Assembly (NCBI GenBank): GCA_004558955.1
Contig: SFZC01000161.1
Location: 1-6,936 of the forward strand
DNA: 6,936 bases
Reading direction: 5' to 3'
Source of the DNA: a bacterium
GTDB lineage: Bacteria > Cyanobacteriota > Vampirovibrionia > Gastranaerophilales > Gastranaerophilaceae
The translations under genes and the position numbers were made by a program. Of this stretch, positions 1 through 5,452 are shown piece by piece (within the stretch, counting starts at the first letter, position 1; the number at the start of each line of letters is the position of its first letter). The notes beneath the pieces were generated by a model that was not told the DNA's origin, searched no databases, and worked only from the letters and a program-made list of their open reading frames with translations.

Positions 1-129
1 TGCGGACTCTCTTTCGCCTTTTTTCGTTTGTATCGAACCGGAATGCAACAATTTCAAATTATCTTTATCAGCCTCTAAAATTGAATAGCCGACTATCGCC
101 ATTCCGGGGTCTATTCCAAGAATTTTCAT
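1..129 (-). CDS. ruvC: Crossover junction endodeoxyribonuclease RuvC, N-terminal fragment (43 codons; continues past the left edge)
   Basis: RuvC is the cytoplasmic endonuclease that cuts Holliday junctions together with the RuvAB branch-migration motor. The visible N-terminus reads MKILGIDPGMAIVGYSILEA, the classic first strand of the RuvC RNase H fold, with the first catalytic aspartate at residue 7 in the GIDPG motif and the following GY. A further HSGSIQTKKGE stretch matches the usual 'GxIxTk' segment. The other catalytic acids lie beyond the left edge, so activity cannot be judged. The ATG at 129-127 is the only start that keeps Asp7; the next Met (residue 10) lies within the motif. A GAGG sits only 2 nt upstream of the ATG, too close for a normal Shine-Dalgarno site, and a promoter-like sequence lies immediately upstream (see 137-165). 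It is transcribed in the same direction as the upstream Hsp20-like gene but separated from it by a terminator. Confidence 0.93.
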   Translation of the reverse strand, partial: MKILGIDPGMAIVGYSILEADKDNLKLLHSGSIQTKKGERESA

Positions 130-136
130 AACCTCA

Positions 137-165
137 ATTTTATCAGGGTTTTATTTTTATGGCAA
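137..165 (-). promoter_or_regulatory. Candidate ruvC promoter (TTGCCA-17-TAAAAT, extended -10)
   Basis: On the minus strand TTGCCA (165-160) and TAAAAT (142-137) are 17 bp apart, and TGA directly precedes the -10 as an extended -10. The predicted start point falls at or within a base or two of the ruvC ATG, which would make the transcript leaderless. The placement rests on consensus matching only. An alternative is a promoter a little further upstream that gives a normal leader. Confidence 0.4.
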
Positions 166-185
166 ATTATGAAAATTGCTACACG

Positions 186-215
186 AAAAATCGACTTAAA
201 ATTTAAGCCGATTTT
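186..215 (-). terminator. Intrinsic terminator of the Hsp20-like gene
   Basis: A near-perfect inverted repeat centred at position 201 pairs 202-215 with 187-200. Its single non-Watson-Crick position (194/208) is a U-G wobble when read on the minus strand but an A-C mismatch on the plus strand, so the hairpin suits minus-strand RNA. The minus-strand RNA continues through a run of U (190-186). It lies about 30 nt beyond the stop of the Hsp20-like gene and before the ruvC promoter region. A second AT-rich inverted repeat (216-222 with 225-231) is adjacent but has an almost zero-length loop. Confidence 0.6.
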
Positions 216-244
216 AAAATTGTTCAATTTTTCCGCAAAAAAGT

Positions 245-811
245 TTATTCTTCCTCGATTTCACTTTTTTTAATCGGAATATTTATAACGTAGTAATTTC
301 CATAAGTTTCTTTTGTCAAATCTGACAATTTAACATTGCTTCCGAATAAGTAATTTTGTTGAAATTCCGAAATTTGTTCATCATTTTTAGATTTTCTCAC
401 GGTTCTGCCGACAATGGTTAAAATATTTCCGCTTGTGCTGATATGAACATTGTTTTCATTATTGTCAAACGCTCTCAAATCAATAATTATTCTATATTCT
501 TTTCCCGTGTTTTGAAGATGAATAATATTTCCGTTTTTCTGTAATTTTTTACCTTCCCTGTTGATTACCGTTTCAAAATTTTTCATTTCTTTTTTCGCAA
601 GTTTTTCCATTTGTCTTTCGCAAGGCGGTTGGTGCCTCATACGAAACATTGTTTTAAAATGCCAATCCGAAACAACATAAAACGCACAAAATGCCCCTAA
701 AAATACCATTAGCCCGCAAAAAATACACTTCAACATCGGATGTTTTTTGCATAACATTTTTTCTTCTTTAATAATCTTGTTCTCTTCGCTAAAATTTTGA
801 TTTTCGTCCAT
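245..811 (-). CDS. Membrane-anchored small heat-shock-like protein (alpha-crystallin/Hsp20 domain), 188 aa
   Basis: Residues 1-26 form a charged, lysine-rich tail. Residues about 27-47 form one strongly hydrophobic segment (CIFCGLMVFLGAFCAFYVV) followed by positively charged residues, consistent with a signal anchor rather than a cleaved signal peptide. A charged linker (about 50-102) leads to a C-terminal domain (about 103-183) with the small heat-shock order: EYRIIIDLRAF, then NVHISTSGNILTIVGR, a variable loop, and a late NYYVINIPIKK strand. Family knowledge says such domains hold unfolding proteins in ATP-independent oligomers. The C-terminal IxI tail that many Hsp20 proteins use to assemble is not visible, and the membrane anchor is unusual for the family. 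The ATG at 811 is supported by AAAGGAG (818-824) with 6-nt spacing. The gene is divergent from a ribbon-helix-helix regulator and ends at its own terminator. The fold call is fairly good; the chaperone role and the side of the membrane are inferred. Confidence 0.72.
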   Translation of the reverse strand: MDENQNFSEENKIIKEEKMLCKKHPMLKCIFCGLMVFLGAFCAFYVVSDWHFKTMFRMRHQPPCERQMEKLAKKEMKNFETVINREGKKLQKNGNIIHLQNTGKEYRIIIDLRAFDNNENNVHISTSGNILTIVGRTVRKSKNDEQISEFQQNYLFGSNVKLSDLTKETYGNYYVINIPIKKSEIEEE

Positions 812-834
812 TTAGAACTCCTTTCTTTCAATTT

Positions 835-852
835 TATTCTATGGAAAGAATA
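835..852. promoter_or_regulatory. Inverted repeat TATTCT-N6-AGAATA over the Hsp20-like gene's -10: possible operator
   Basis: TATTCT (835-840) and AGAATA (847-852) are perfect 6-bp arms around a 6-bp spacer, and they cover the predicted -10 of the minus-strand promoter. Dimeric repressors, including ribbon-helix-helix proteins, bind sites of this size, and such a regulator gene starts about 100 bp away in the opposite direction. AT-rich DNA yields such repeats by chance, so the operator role is inference. Confidence 0.3.
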
Positions 853-863
853 GACATTAACAA
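836..863 (-). promoter_or_regulatory. Candidate promoter of the Hsp20-like gene
   Basis: On the minus strand TTGTTA (863-858) and TAGAAT (841-836) are separated by 16 bp. The predicted leader is about 18 nt and contains the AAAGGAG ribosome binding site. The -10 lies inside an inverted repeat (835-852). Unlike the other promoters in this window it has no extended -10, so it is less certain. Confidence 0.4.
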
Positions 864-899
864 TTACCAACATAGGGAAGTTCATCAGGATAATTTTAC

Positions 900-928
900 T
901 TGATAAAAGATATATAATGTGTTATAAT
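900..928 (+). promoter_or_regulatory. Promoter of the ribbon-helix-helix gene (TTGATA-17-TATAAT, extended -10)
   Basis: TTGATA (900-905) and a perfect TATAAT (923-928) stand 17 bp apart, with TGT immediately before the -10. This is the best sigma70-type promoter in the window. It also decides the start of the downstream gene, because the earlier in-frame ATG at 917 lies inside the promoter. A short inverted repeat, TATAA-TGTG-TTATA (913-926), overlaps the -10 and could serve autoregulation. Confidence 0.75.
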
Positions 929-952
929 TTTCACAAGGAAAGGGTTAGTTAT

Positions 953-1141
953 ATGGCTAAGATTTTGGTAACCATGCCTGATGAATTTTTAACAAAAGTT
1001 GACGGCTTGGCAGATAAAGAAAGTTGTTCAAGAAGCGAACTTATTAGGGCTGCTCTAAGAACTTATATGCACAGAATTTCTAAACAGCAAATTCAAAACG
1101 CATCAAAAAATGCTGAAATTTTAGAAGATATTTTGAGTTAA
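953..1141 (+). CDS. Ribbon-helix-helix (CopG/Arc-type) DNA-binding protein, 62 aa
   Basis: The protein opens with a basic, alternating beta strand (AKILVTMP, residues 2-9), then an amphipathic helix (EFLTKVDGLADKE, 11-23) and a second helix beginning SRSELIRAALRTYM (26-39). This is the signature of ribbon-helix-helix repressors, which bind DNA as dimers through the paired N-terminal strands. A polar tail of about 22 residues follows. The start at 953 is chosen over an in-frame ATG at 917 because the latter lies within the promoter and lacks a ribosome binding site; AAAGGG (939-944) lies 8 nt before 953. Proteins of this kind are often antitoxins or autoregulators. No toxin-like gene follows: the next gene is leuS with its own promoter. 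The divergent Hsp20-like gene is the nearest plausible target. The fold is secure; the target is inferred. Confidence 0.85.
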   Translation: MAKILVTMPDEFLTKVDGLADKESCSRSELIRAALRTYMHRISKQQIQNASKNAEILEDILS

Positions 1142-1153
1142 AAAGTCTTTTCT

Positions 1154-1183
1154 TTTTCATATTTTTTCCATTTATGATATACT
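1154..1183 (+). promoter_or_regulatory. Candidate leuS promoter (TTTTCA-18-TATACT, extended -10)
   Basis: TATACT (1178-1183) is preceded directly by TGA, giving an extended -10. A weak -35, TTTTCA (1154-1159), is 18 bp upstream. The predicted leader is only about 24 nt, too short for a T-box or leucine leader peptide, so no amino-acid-responsive control is visible. GGAG (1200-1203) lies 10 nt before the ATG. Confidence 0.5.
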
Positions 1184-1213
1184 GATTTTGAGGATAAATG
1201 GAGTAAAGAAAAT

Positions 1214-3709
1214 ATGAAAGAAAGCTACTTTCCACAAGAAATAGAAAAGAAATGGCAAAAAATTTGGGATGAAAACAAGGTGTTCAAAACTCCTGATGAT
1301 TCAGACAAACCTAAATATTATGCTCTTTCAATGTTTCCGTATCCGTCAGGAAAATTGCACATGGGTCATGTGCGTAATTACACGATAACAGATGTTATTG
1401 CAAGATTTAAAAAAGCAAACGGATACAATGTTTTACACCCAATCGGTTGGGATAGCTTCGGACTTCCTGCCGAAAACGCTGCAATGAAACACAATGCAGA
1501 CCCTGAAACATGGACTGATGAAAACATTGCCTACATGACCAAGCAATTAAAAATGTTAGGTCTTTCCTACGATTGGGACAGAGAAGTTACAACCTGCAAA
1601 CCCGAATACTACAAATGGACACAATGGTTGTTCCTTCAATTATACAAAAAAGGACTTGTTTATAAAAAAGAAGCCGCAGTAAACTGGTGTAACGAATGCG
1701 GAACAGTTCTTGCAAATGAGCAGGTAATTGACGGCAAATGTTGGAGATGTGACAGCATTGTTGAGAAAAAATATTTATCACAATGGTTCATCAAAATTAC
1801 CGATTACGCAGAAGTGTTGTTAGAAGACTTAGACAAACTTCCCGGTTGGGGGGACAACGTCAAAACAATGCAGGCAAACTGGATTGGCAAATCTAAAGGT
1901 GCAATCTTTAATTTCCCTGTAGTTGATGCTCCAAACGGCGAAGAAATGTATGTTCCCGTTTACACAACAAGACCTGATACCGTATTCGGCATTACTTACC
2001 TTGTTGTTGCACCTGAATACAAAGACATCGAAAAACTTACAACTGCAGAAAATAAAGATTCCGTTGAAGAGTACAGAAATAATGCTCGCAAAATGTCTGA
2101 AATTGAAAGACTTTCAACAGACAGAGTAAAAACAGGTGTTCCATTGGGAACTCACTGTAAAAACCCTTTCAACGGAGAAATATTCCCGTTATGGACTGCA
2201 GATTATGCTCTTGTTGAATATGGTACGGGTGCGGTTATGGCTGTTCCTACCCACGATACAAGAGATTTCGCATTTGCGAAGAAATATAATTTACCGATGA
2301 AAGTTGTTATCGCTCCGGAAGATAATACAAATCTTGATGCGGCAACAATGACGGAAGCCTACACAGAAGCGGGGGTTTTGGTAAATTCGGGCGAATTTAA
2401 CGGAACAAAAAATAACAAGGCGAAGAAAGCAATTACACAATGGGCTGTAGATAAAGGTTTTGGTGAATTTAAGACACAATACAGACTTCGTGACTGGTTA
2501 ATCTCCCGTCAACGTTACTGGGGTGCTCCGATTCCGATTGTTTACTGCGACAAGTGCGGTATTCAACCTGTTCCGGAAGACCAACTTCCTGTATTGTTAC
2601 CGAAAGATGTTGACTTCACGATTGTCGGAAAATCACCGATTACAACCTCAAAAACTTTCAAAGATACCGTTTGCCCTGTTTGTGGCGGGCATGCGGTTCG
2701 TGAAACAGATACCATGGACACTTTTGTATGTTCAAGCTGGTACTATTTGAGATATTCCGATGCGAGAAACTCAAAAGAATGCTTTAACAAAGACAAAGTA
2801 AACCACTGGTTACCTGTTGACCAATATGTCGGCGGTATTGAACACGCAATTTTGCACTTGTTATATTCAAGATTTTTCACAAAAGCATTGCGTGATTGCG
2901 GCTTGTTAGACTTTGACGAACCGTTCAAAAACCTTCTAACTCAAGGTATGGTATTAAAAGACGGTTCAAAAATGTCAAAATCTAAGGGCAATACGGTTGA
3001 CCCTGATGAAATCTTTGAAAACTACGGAGCAGACACCGCAAGATTGTTTATTCTTTCGGATTCACCACCGGCAAGAGATTTTGACTGGTCAGACGCAGGC
3101 GTTGAAGGTTGTTACAAATTCTTGAACAGAGTTTGGAGATTAGCCGCAACAAACGCTGATAATATCAAACTTGATTACAAATTGAACTTCCCGTTAGAAA
3201 AATCTAACGATGATTTAGTCAGAACGGTTCATATTGCGATAAAAGGTATTACAAACGATATCTCTAACGATTTCCAATTTAATACCGTAATTTCTAAATA
3301 TAGAGAATTGACTAACGCAATATACGATTGGCAGGCTAAAAAACCTGAATTAAATGACGAAGATAAAAACGTTTTGAGTTTTGCGATTTTGTCATTGATG
3401 AAATTGATGTCGCCTGTTGCAGTTCACTTAACTGAAGAAGTATGGCACGATTTGGGCGGTAAAGGTTCAATCCACAACCAAGAATGGTGCAAATGGGATG
3501 AAAACCTTGCTAAATCAAGTTCGGTAACCTTGGTTGTTCAAGTAAACGGAAAAGTTAAAGACAGACTTGAAGTTACGGAAGGACTAAACCAAGACGAAAT
3601 GAAGGAAGCAGCCTTGCACAGTCCGAAAATCCAAGCACAAATCGAAGGAAAAACAGTTGTGAAAACAATCGTTGTTCCGGGTAAATTGGTAAATATTGTT
3701 GTAAAATAA
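1214..3709 (+). CDS. leuS: Leucine--tRNA ligase (LeuRS), complete, 831 aa
   Basis: LeuRS is a cytoplasmic class I synthetase that joins leucine to tRNA-Leu using ATP. The HIGH-type motif is PYPSGKLHMGH, with HMGH at residues 49-52, and KMSKS is at 586-590. A zinc ribbon in the first insertion has Cys159, Cys162, Cys176 and Cys179. The CP1 editing domain, which hydrolyses mischarged tRNA, has the threonine-rich TTRPDTVFG (251-259) and GTGAVMAVPTHDTRD (337-351) with the conserved Asp348, so editing should be intact. DWLISRQRYWGAP begins at residue 427. A second set of cysteine pairs (445/448 and 487/490) flanks the region before RETDTMDTF and may form another zinc knuckle. The C-terminal domain has the usual VNGKVKDR. 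Length is normal for bacterial LeuRS. It appears to be monocistronic, with its own promoter and a strong terminator. It uses more C-ending codons (AAC, TTC) than the downstream operon, as expected for a well-expressed gene. Confidence 0.98.
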   Translation: MKESYFPQEIEKKWQKIWDENKVFKTPDDSDKPKYYALSMFPYPSGKLHMGHVRNYTITDVIARFKKANGYNVLHPIGWDSFGLPAENAAMKHNADPETWTDENIAYMTKQLKMLGLSYDWDREVTTCKPEYYKWTQWLFLQLYKKGLVYKKEAAVNWCNECGTVLANEQVIDGKCWRCDSIVEKKYLSQWFIKITDYAEVLLEDLDKLPGWGDNVKTMQANWIGKSKGAIFNFPVVDAPNGEEMYVPVYTTRPDTVFGITYLVVAPEYKDIEKLTTAENKDSVEEYRNNARKMSEIERLSTDRVKTGVPLGTHCKNPFNGEIFPLWTADYALVEYGTGAVMAVPTHDTRDFAFAKKYNLPMKVVIAPEDNTNLDAATMTEAYTEAGVLVNSGEFNGTKNNKAKKAITQWAVDKGFGEFKTQYRLRDWLISRQRYWGAPIPIVYCDKCGIQPVPEDQLPVLLPKDVDFTIVGKSPITTSKTFKDTVCPVCGGHAVRETDTMDTFVCSSWYYLRYSDARNSKECFNKDKVNHWLPVDQYVGGIEHAILHLLYSRFFTKALRDCGLLDFDEPFKNLLTQGMVLKDGSKMSKSKGNTVDPDEIFENYGADTARLFILSDSPPARDFDWSDAGVEGCYKFLNRVWRLAATNADNIKLDYKLNFPLEKSNDDLVRTVHIAIKGITNDISNDFQFNTVISKYRELTNAIYDWQAKKPELNDEDKNVLSFAILSLMKLMSPVAVHLTEEVWHDLGGKGSIHNQEWCKWDENLAKSSSVTLVVQVNGKVKDRLEVTEGLNQDEMKEAALHSPKIQAQIEGKTVVKTIVVPGKLVNIVVK

Positions 3710-3724
3710 TATTTTAAATAAATG

Positions 3725-3763
3725 AAAAACAGGTGGTCAGAAATTTCCGACTACCTGTTTTTT
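3725..3763 (+). terminator. Strong intrinsic terminator after leuS
   Basis: Bases 3725-3738 pair with 3749-3762 to form a 14-bp stem with one G-U pair (3735/3752). The core AACAGGT/ACCTGTT is GC-containing, and a run of T follows (3758-3763). It begins 16 nt after the leuS stop codon. It isolates leuS from the map operon. Confidence 0.9.
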
Positions 3764-3862
3764 ATTGGTTTAAAATATCGTAACAAACTCTGAATCACCG
3801 AGTAGGAACAGAAAATTACGTTTCGATTTCATCTCAACTCATTTTCTAGTCAGTTCAGCATG

Positions 3863-3914
3863 ACTATTTGTGTGGATTATTTGCTTTTACTATTTGTGTG
3901 GATTATTTGCTTTT
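3863..3914 (+). repeat. Perfect 26-bp tandem duplication (two copies) upstream of map
   Basis: Copy 1 (3863-3888) and copy 2 (3889-3914) are identical over 26 bp and directly adjacent. Each begins ACTATTTGTGTGG and ends TTGCTTTT. They lie in the 294-bp gap between leuS and map, 41 bp upstream of the map -35. Perfect identity suggests a recent slippage or duplication event, a regulatory site copied twice, or an assembly artefact. Each copy ends in a TTGCTT that resembles a -35 element. Confidence 0.95.
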
Positions 3915-3934
3915 TAATGGGGCTTTGCTATATT
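3907..3934 (+). promoter_or_regulatory. Possible distal map promoter (TTGCTT-16-TATATT)
   Basis: TTGCTT (3907-3912), within the second repeat copy, is 16 bp upstream of TATATT (3929-3934), which has TGC directly before it as an extended -10. It would give a leader of about 60 nt for map containing a small GGCAA/TTGCC hairpin (3947-3959). It is weaker support than the promoter at 3955-3984. Confidence 0.3.
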
Positions 3935-3954
3935 TTGTTTTTCCTTGGCAAAAC

Positions 3955-3984
3955 TTGCCTAAAAGGTGCGATTTGTGCTATAGT
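3955..3984 (+). promoter_or_regulatory. Candidate map operon promoter (TTGCCT-18-TATAGT, extended -10)
   Basis: TTGCCT (3955-3960) and TATAGT (3979-3984) are 18 bp apart, with TGC directly before the -10. The transcript would start near 3990-3992, right at the GAGGG ribosome binding site, giving a leader of about 13 nt. This also argues against the in-frame TTG at 3989 as a start codon. Confidence 0.55.
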
Positions 3985-3990
3985 TTAGTT

Positions 3991-3995
3991 GAGGG
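3991..3995 (+). promoter_or_regulatory. Ribosome binding site GAGGG that sets the map start
   Basis: GAGGG lies 8 nt before the ATG at 4004. The upstream in-frame TTG (3989-3991) overlaps this site and has none of its own, so translation is assigned to 4004. Confidence 0.75.
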
Positions 3996-4003
3996 TAATT
4001 ATT

Positions 4004-4756
4004 ATGATAACTAAAAAATCTAGAGATGAAATCAAGAGAATGCGTCATGCAGGACATATTGTTGCTCTTGTTCACCAAAAAATGAAAGAGGTTGTTGAGC
4101 CTGGAATTTCTACAAAAGAATTAGACAGTATTGCAATGAAAATAATTAAGGAAAATCGTGCAATTCCTACATTTTTAGGGTATTCGGGTTTTCCGGCTTG
4201 TATTTGTACATCAATTAATGAACAAGTCGTTCACGGTATTCCGTCAGAAAAGGCGATTTTGAAAGAGGGCGATATTATTGCGATTGATGTCGGTGCAACT
4301 TATGGCGGTATGGTTGGCGATAGTGCTTGGTCATACAGAGTCGGAAAGGTTTCACCTGAAGTTGACAAATTAATGACAACAACGGAAGAATCCTTGTATG
4401 CGGGCATTGAACAAATGAGAGCAGGTAATGTTCTTGATGATATTTCAAAAGCGGTTGAAGCAGTTGCAGTGCGTGGCGGATACGGAATTGTTCGTCAATA
4501 CGGCGGTCACGGTGTCGGTCATGAAATGCACGAAGATCCGTTCTTGTTCAATTATAGCGTAGGTGACAATACTTTGATTAAACTCAATACCGCTATTGCG
4601 ATTGAACCGATGTTGAATTTGGGTTGTGATGACGTTGTTGTTGCGGATGACGGTTGGACGGTAAGTACAAAAGACGGCAAGCCTTCCGCACACTTTGAAC
4701 ATACGGTTATTGCAACGGAAGACGGACCTCTTATTACAACCAAATTGATGGATTAG
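4004..4756 (+). CDS. map: Type I methionine aminopeptidase, 250 aa
   Basis: This cytoplasmic metalloenzyme removes the initiator methionine from new proteins after deformylation. The protein is a single pita-bread catalytic domain with no N-terminal zinc extension. All five expected metal ligands are present: Asp95 and Asp106 (GDIIAIDVGATYGGMVGDSAW), His169 (GGHGVGHEMHEDP), Glu201 (IAIEPMLN) and Glu232 (HFEHTVI). The substrate-contacting histidines His77 (VVHGIP) and His176 are also in place. Spacing is within a few residues of the E. coli enzyme. Translation is set at the ATG at 4004, 8 nt after GAGGG, rather than at an in-frame TTG five codons upstream. It is the first gene of a tight three-gene operon; its TAG stop overlaps the ribosome binding site of the next gene. 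In many bacteria map sits near secY/adk or infA, which is not the case here. Confidence 0.97.
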   Translation: MITKKSRDEIKRMRHAGHIVALVHQKMKEVVEPGISTKELDSIAMKIIKENRAIPTFLGYSGFPACICTSINEQVVHGIPSEKAILKEGDIIAIDVGATYGGMVGDSAWSYRVGKVSPEVDKLMTTTEESLYAGIEQMRAGNVLDDISKAVEAVAVRGGYGIVRQYGGHGVGHEMHEDPFLFNYSVGDNTLIKLNTAIAIEPMLNLGCDDVVVADDGWTVSTKDGKPSAHFEHTVIATEDGPLITTKLMD

Positions 4757-4759
4757 GAG
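4755..4759 (+). promoter_or_regulatory. Ribosome binding site AGGAG overlapping the map stop codon
   Basis: AGGAG begins within the TAG stop of map (4754-4756) and lies 6 nt before the ATG at 4766. Ribosomes finishing map would stand on this site, which favours translational coupling between map and the next gene. Confidence 0.75.
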
Positions 4760-4765
4760 AGTGGA

Positions 4766-5437
4766 ATGAATTATTATATAGGACTTTCGCTTGCCTCAGG
4801 TTCTAATATGGATTCGGGTGTTGCGGTTATTGATGAGGAAAACAACATTATTCTCATTGATAAATTGTACAAAATGAATGATGTGAAATTCTTTTTTGAA
4901 AATTTTTCTTCGTTGAAAAATTCAAAAATCTGTGTTTCCGTACCGTCTGATAGGACTATGCTGGAAGGTAAATGGCGAATTTTGTCAAAACCTTATCAAT
5001 TAGTTGCGACAAATAAAAATATTCCAAACCGTGATAATTGGACACAAAGACATTCTAACAGAGGATCGGAATATTTTGGAGAAGTTGCGGCTCGTGGAAT
5101 TACGGTTAATCGTTTTGATATTTATATGACAAGACAGAGTTTGCACTTGAACTCTTGTTATAAAGACCGTTCACCTGCGGATTGCAAATTCCTGCAACAG
5201 GCATTAAAACTTGAGTGGGGATTTGATTCTTTGCCTGTAAATATGATGCCGATGTCGCATCTTGAGGCGATTATCGGTGCAATTTTGGCAAAAGAACACG
5301 CACTAAATCCTTCTAAAACAAATGTTCTTTACAAATTCAGAGGGCTTGATGTTATTGATATCAAGGAAAATTTGAATATTTCAACAGAAGTTTATGAGTT
5401 TGAAAAAGAATTGGGTGTAATTTCTGAAGTCGGTTAG
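4766..5437 (+). CDS. Uncharacterised protein, possibly a degenerate RNase H-fold (DUF429-like) protein, 223 aa
   Basis: I do not recognise this gene with certainty. There is no signal peptide or membrane segment, so it should be cytoplasmic. The first strand, YIGLSLASG, followed by SGVAVIDEENNI (residues 4-28), resembles the opening strands of RNase H-fold proteins such as DUF429 predicted nucleases, but the usual catalytic Asp is Ser8. ICVSVPSDR (55-63) sits where that family has an 'IDAP'-type strand. FDIYMTRQSL (117-126) resembles its 'EvYP' strand, and SHLEAIIGAILAKEHAL (164-180) resembles its final 'DAxxAAxxA' helix. Several acids expected for metal binding look replaced, so it may be inactive as a nuclease or bind nucleic acid or nucleotides. 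A central stretch (86-110) rich in N, R and aromatic residues is distinctive. The gene starts 9 nt after map and 15 nt before the next gene, so it is surely co-transcribed. The fold assignment is tentative. Confidence 0.5.
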   Translation: MNYYIGLSLASGSNMDSGVAVIDEENNIILIDKLYKMNDVKFFFENFSSLKNSKICVSVPSDRTMLEGKWRILSKPYQLVATNKNIPNRDNWTQRHSNRGSEYFGEVAARGITVNRFDIYMTRQSLHLNSCYKDRSPADCKFLQQALKLEWGFDSLPVNMMPMSHLEAIIGAILAKEHALNPSKTNVLYKFRGLDVIDIKENLNISTEVYEFEKELGVISEVG

Positions 5438-5442
5438 TTTGC

Positions 5443-5450
5443 AAGGGTGG
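5443..5450 (+). promoter_or_regulatory. Ribosome binding site AAGGGTGG that sets the TPR gene start
   Basis: The purine-rich AAGGG (5443-5447) lies 5 nt before the ATG at 5453. An in-frame GTG at 5447 is embedded in this site and has no site of its own, so it is rejected as the start. Confidence 0.6.
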
Positions 5451-5452
5451 TT

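Noticed and set aside
953..1141. Toxin-antitoxin system at the ribbon-helix-helix gene
   Set aside because: No toxin-sized gene follows or precedes it; leuS with its own promoter begins 73 nt downstream.
1142..1213. T-box or leucine leader upstream of leuS
   Set aside because: The gap is only 72 nt, the predicted leader is about 24 nt, and no leader-peptide or T-box signature is visible.
1587..2928. Several open frames of 60-75 codons on both strands inside leuS
   Set aside because: They all lie within an intact leuS and encode cysteine- or basic-rich nonsense without start signals.
3860..3988. 42-codon hydrophobic reading frame as a real gene
   Set aside because: It has no ribosome binding site, it overlaps the map promoters, and a duplication that is not a multiple of three lies within it; kept only as a low-interest finding.
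3989..4003. TTG at 3989 as the map start
   Set aside because: It overlaps the GAGGG site and the predicted transcript start; the ATG at 4004 is well spaced and gives the normal N-terminus.
4445..4743. Minus-strand reading frames of 63-85 codons inside map
   Set aside because: They are shadows of the strongly conserved map frame, with no ribosome binding site or recognisable protein features.
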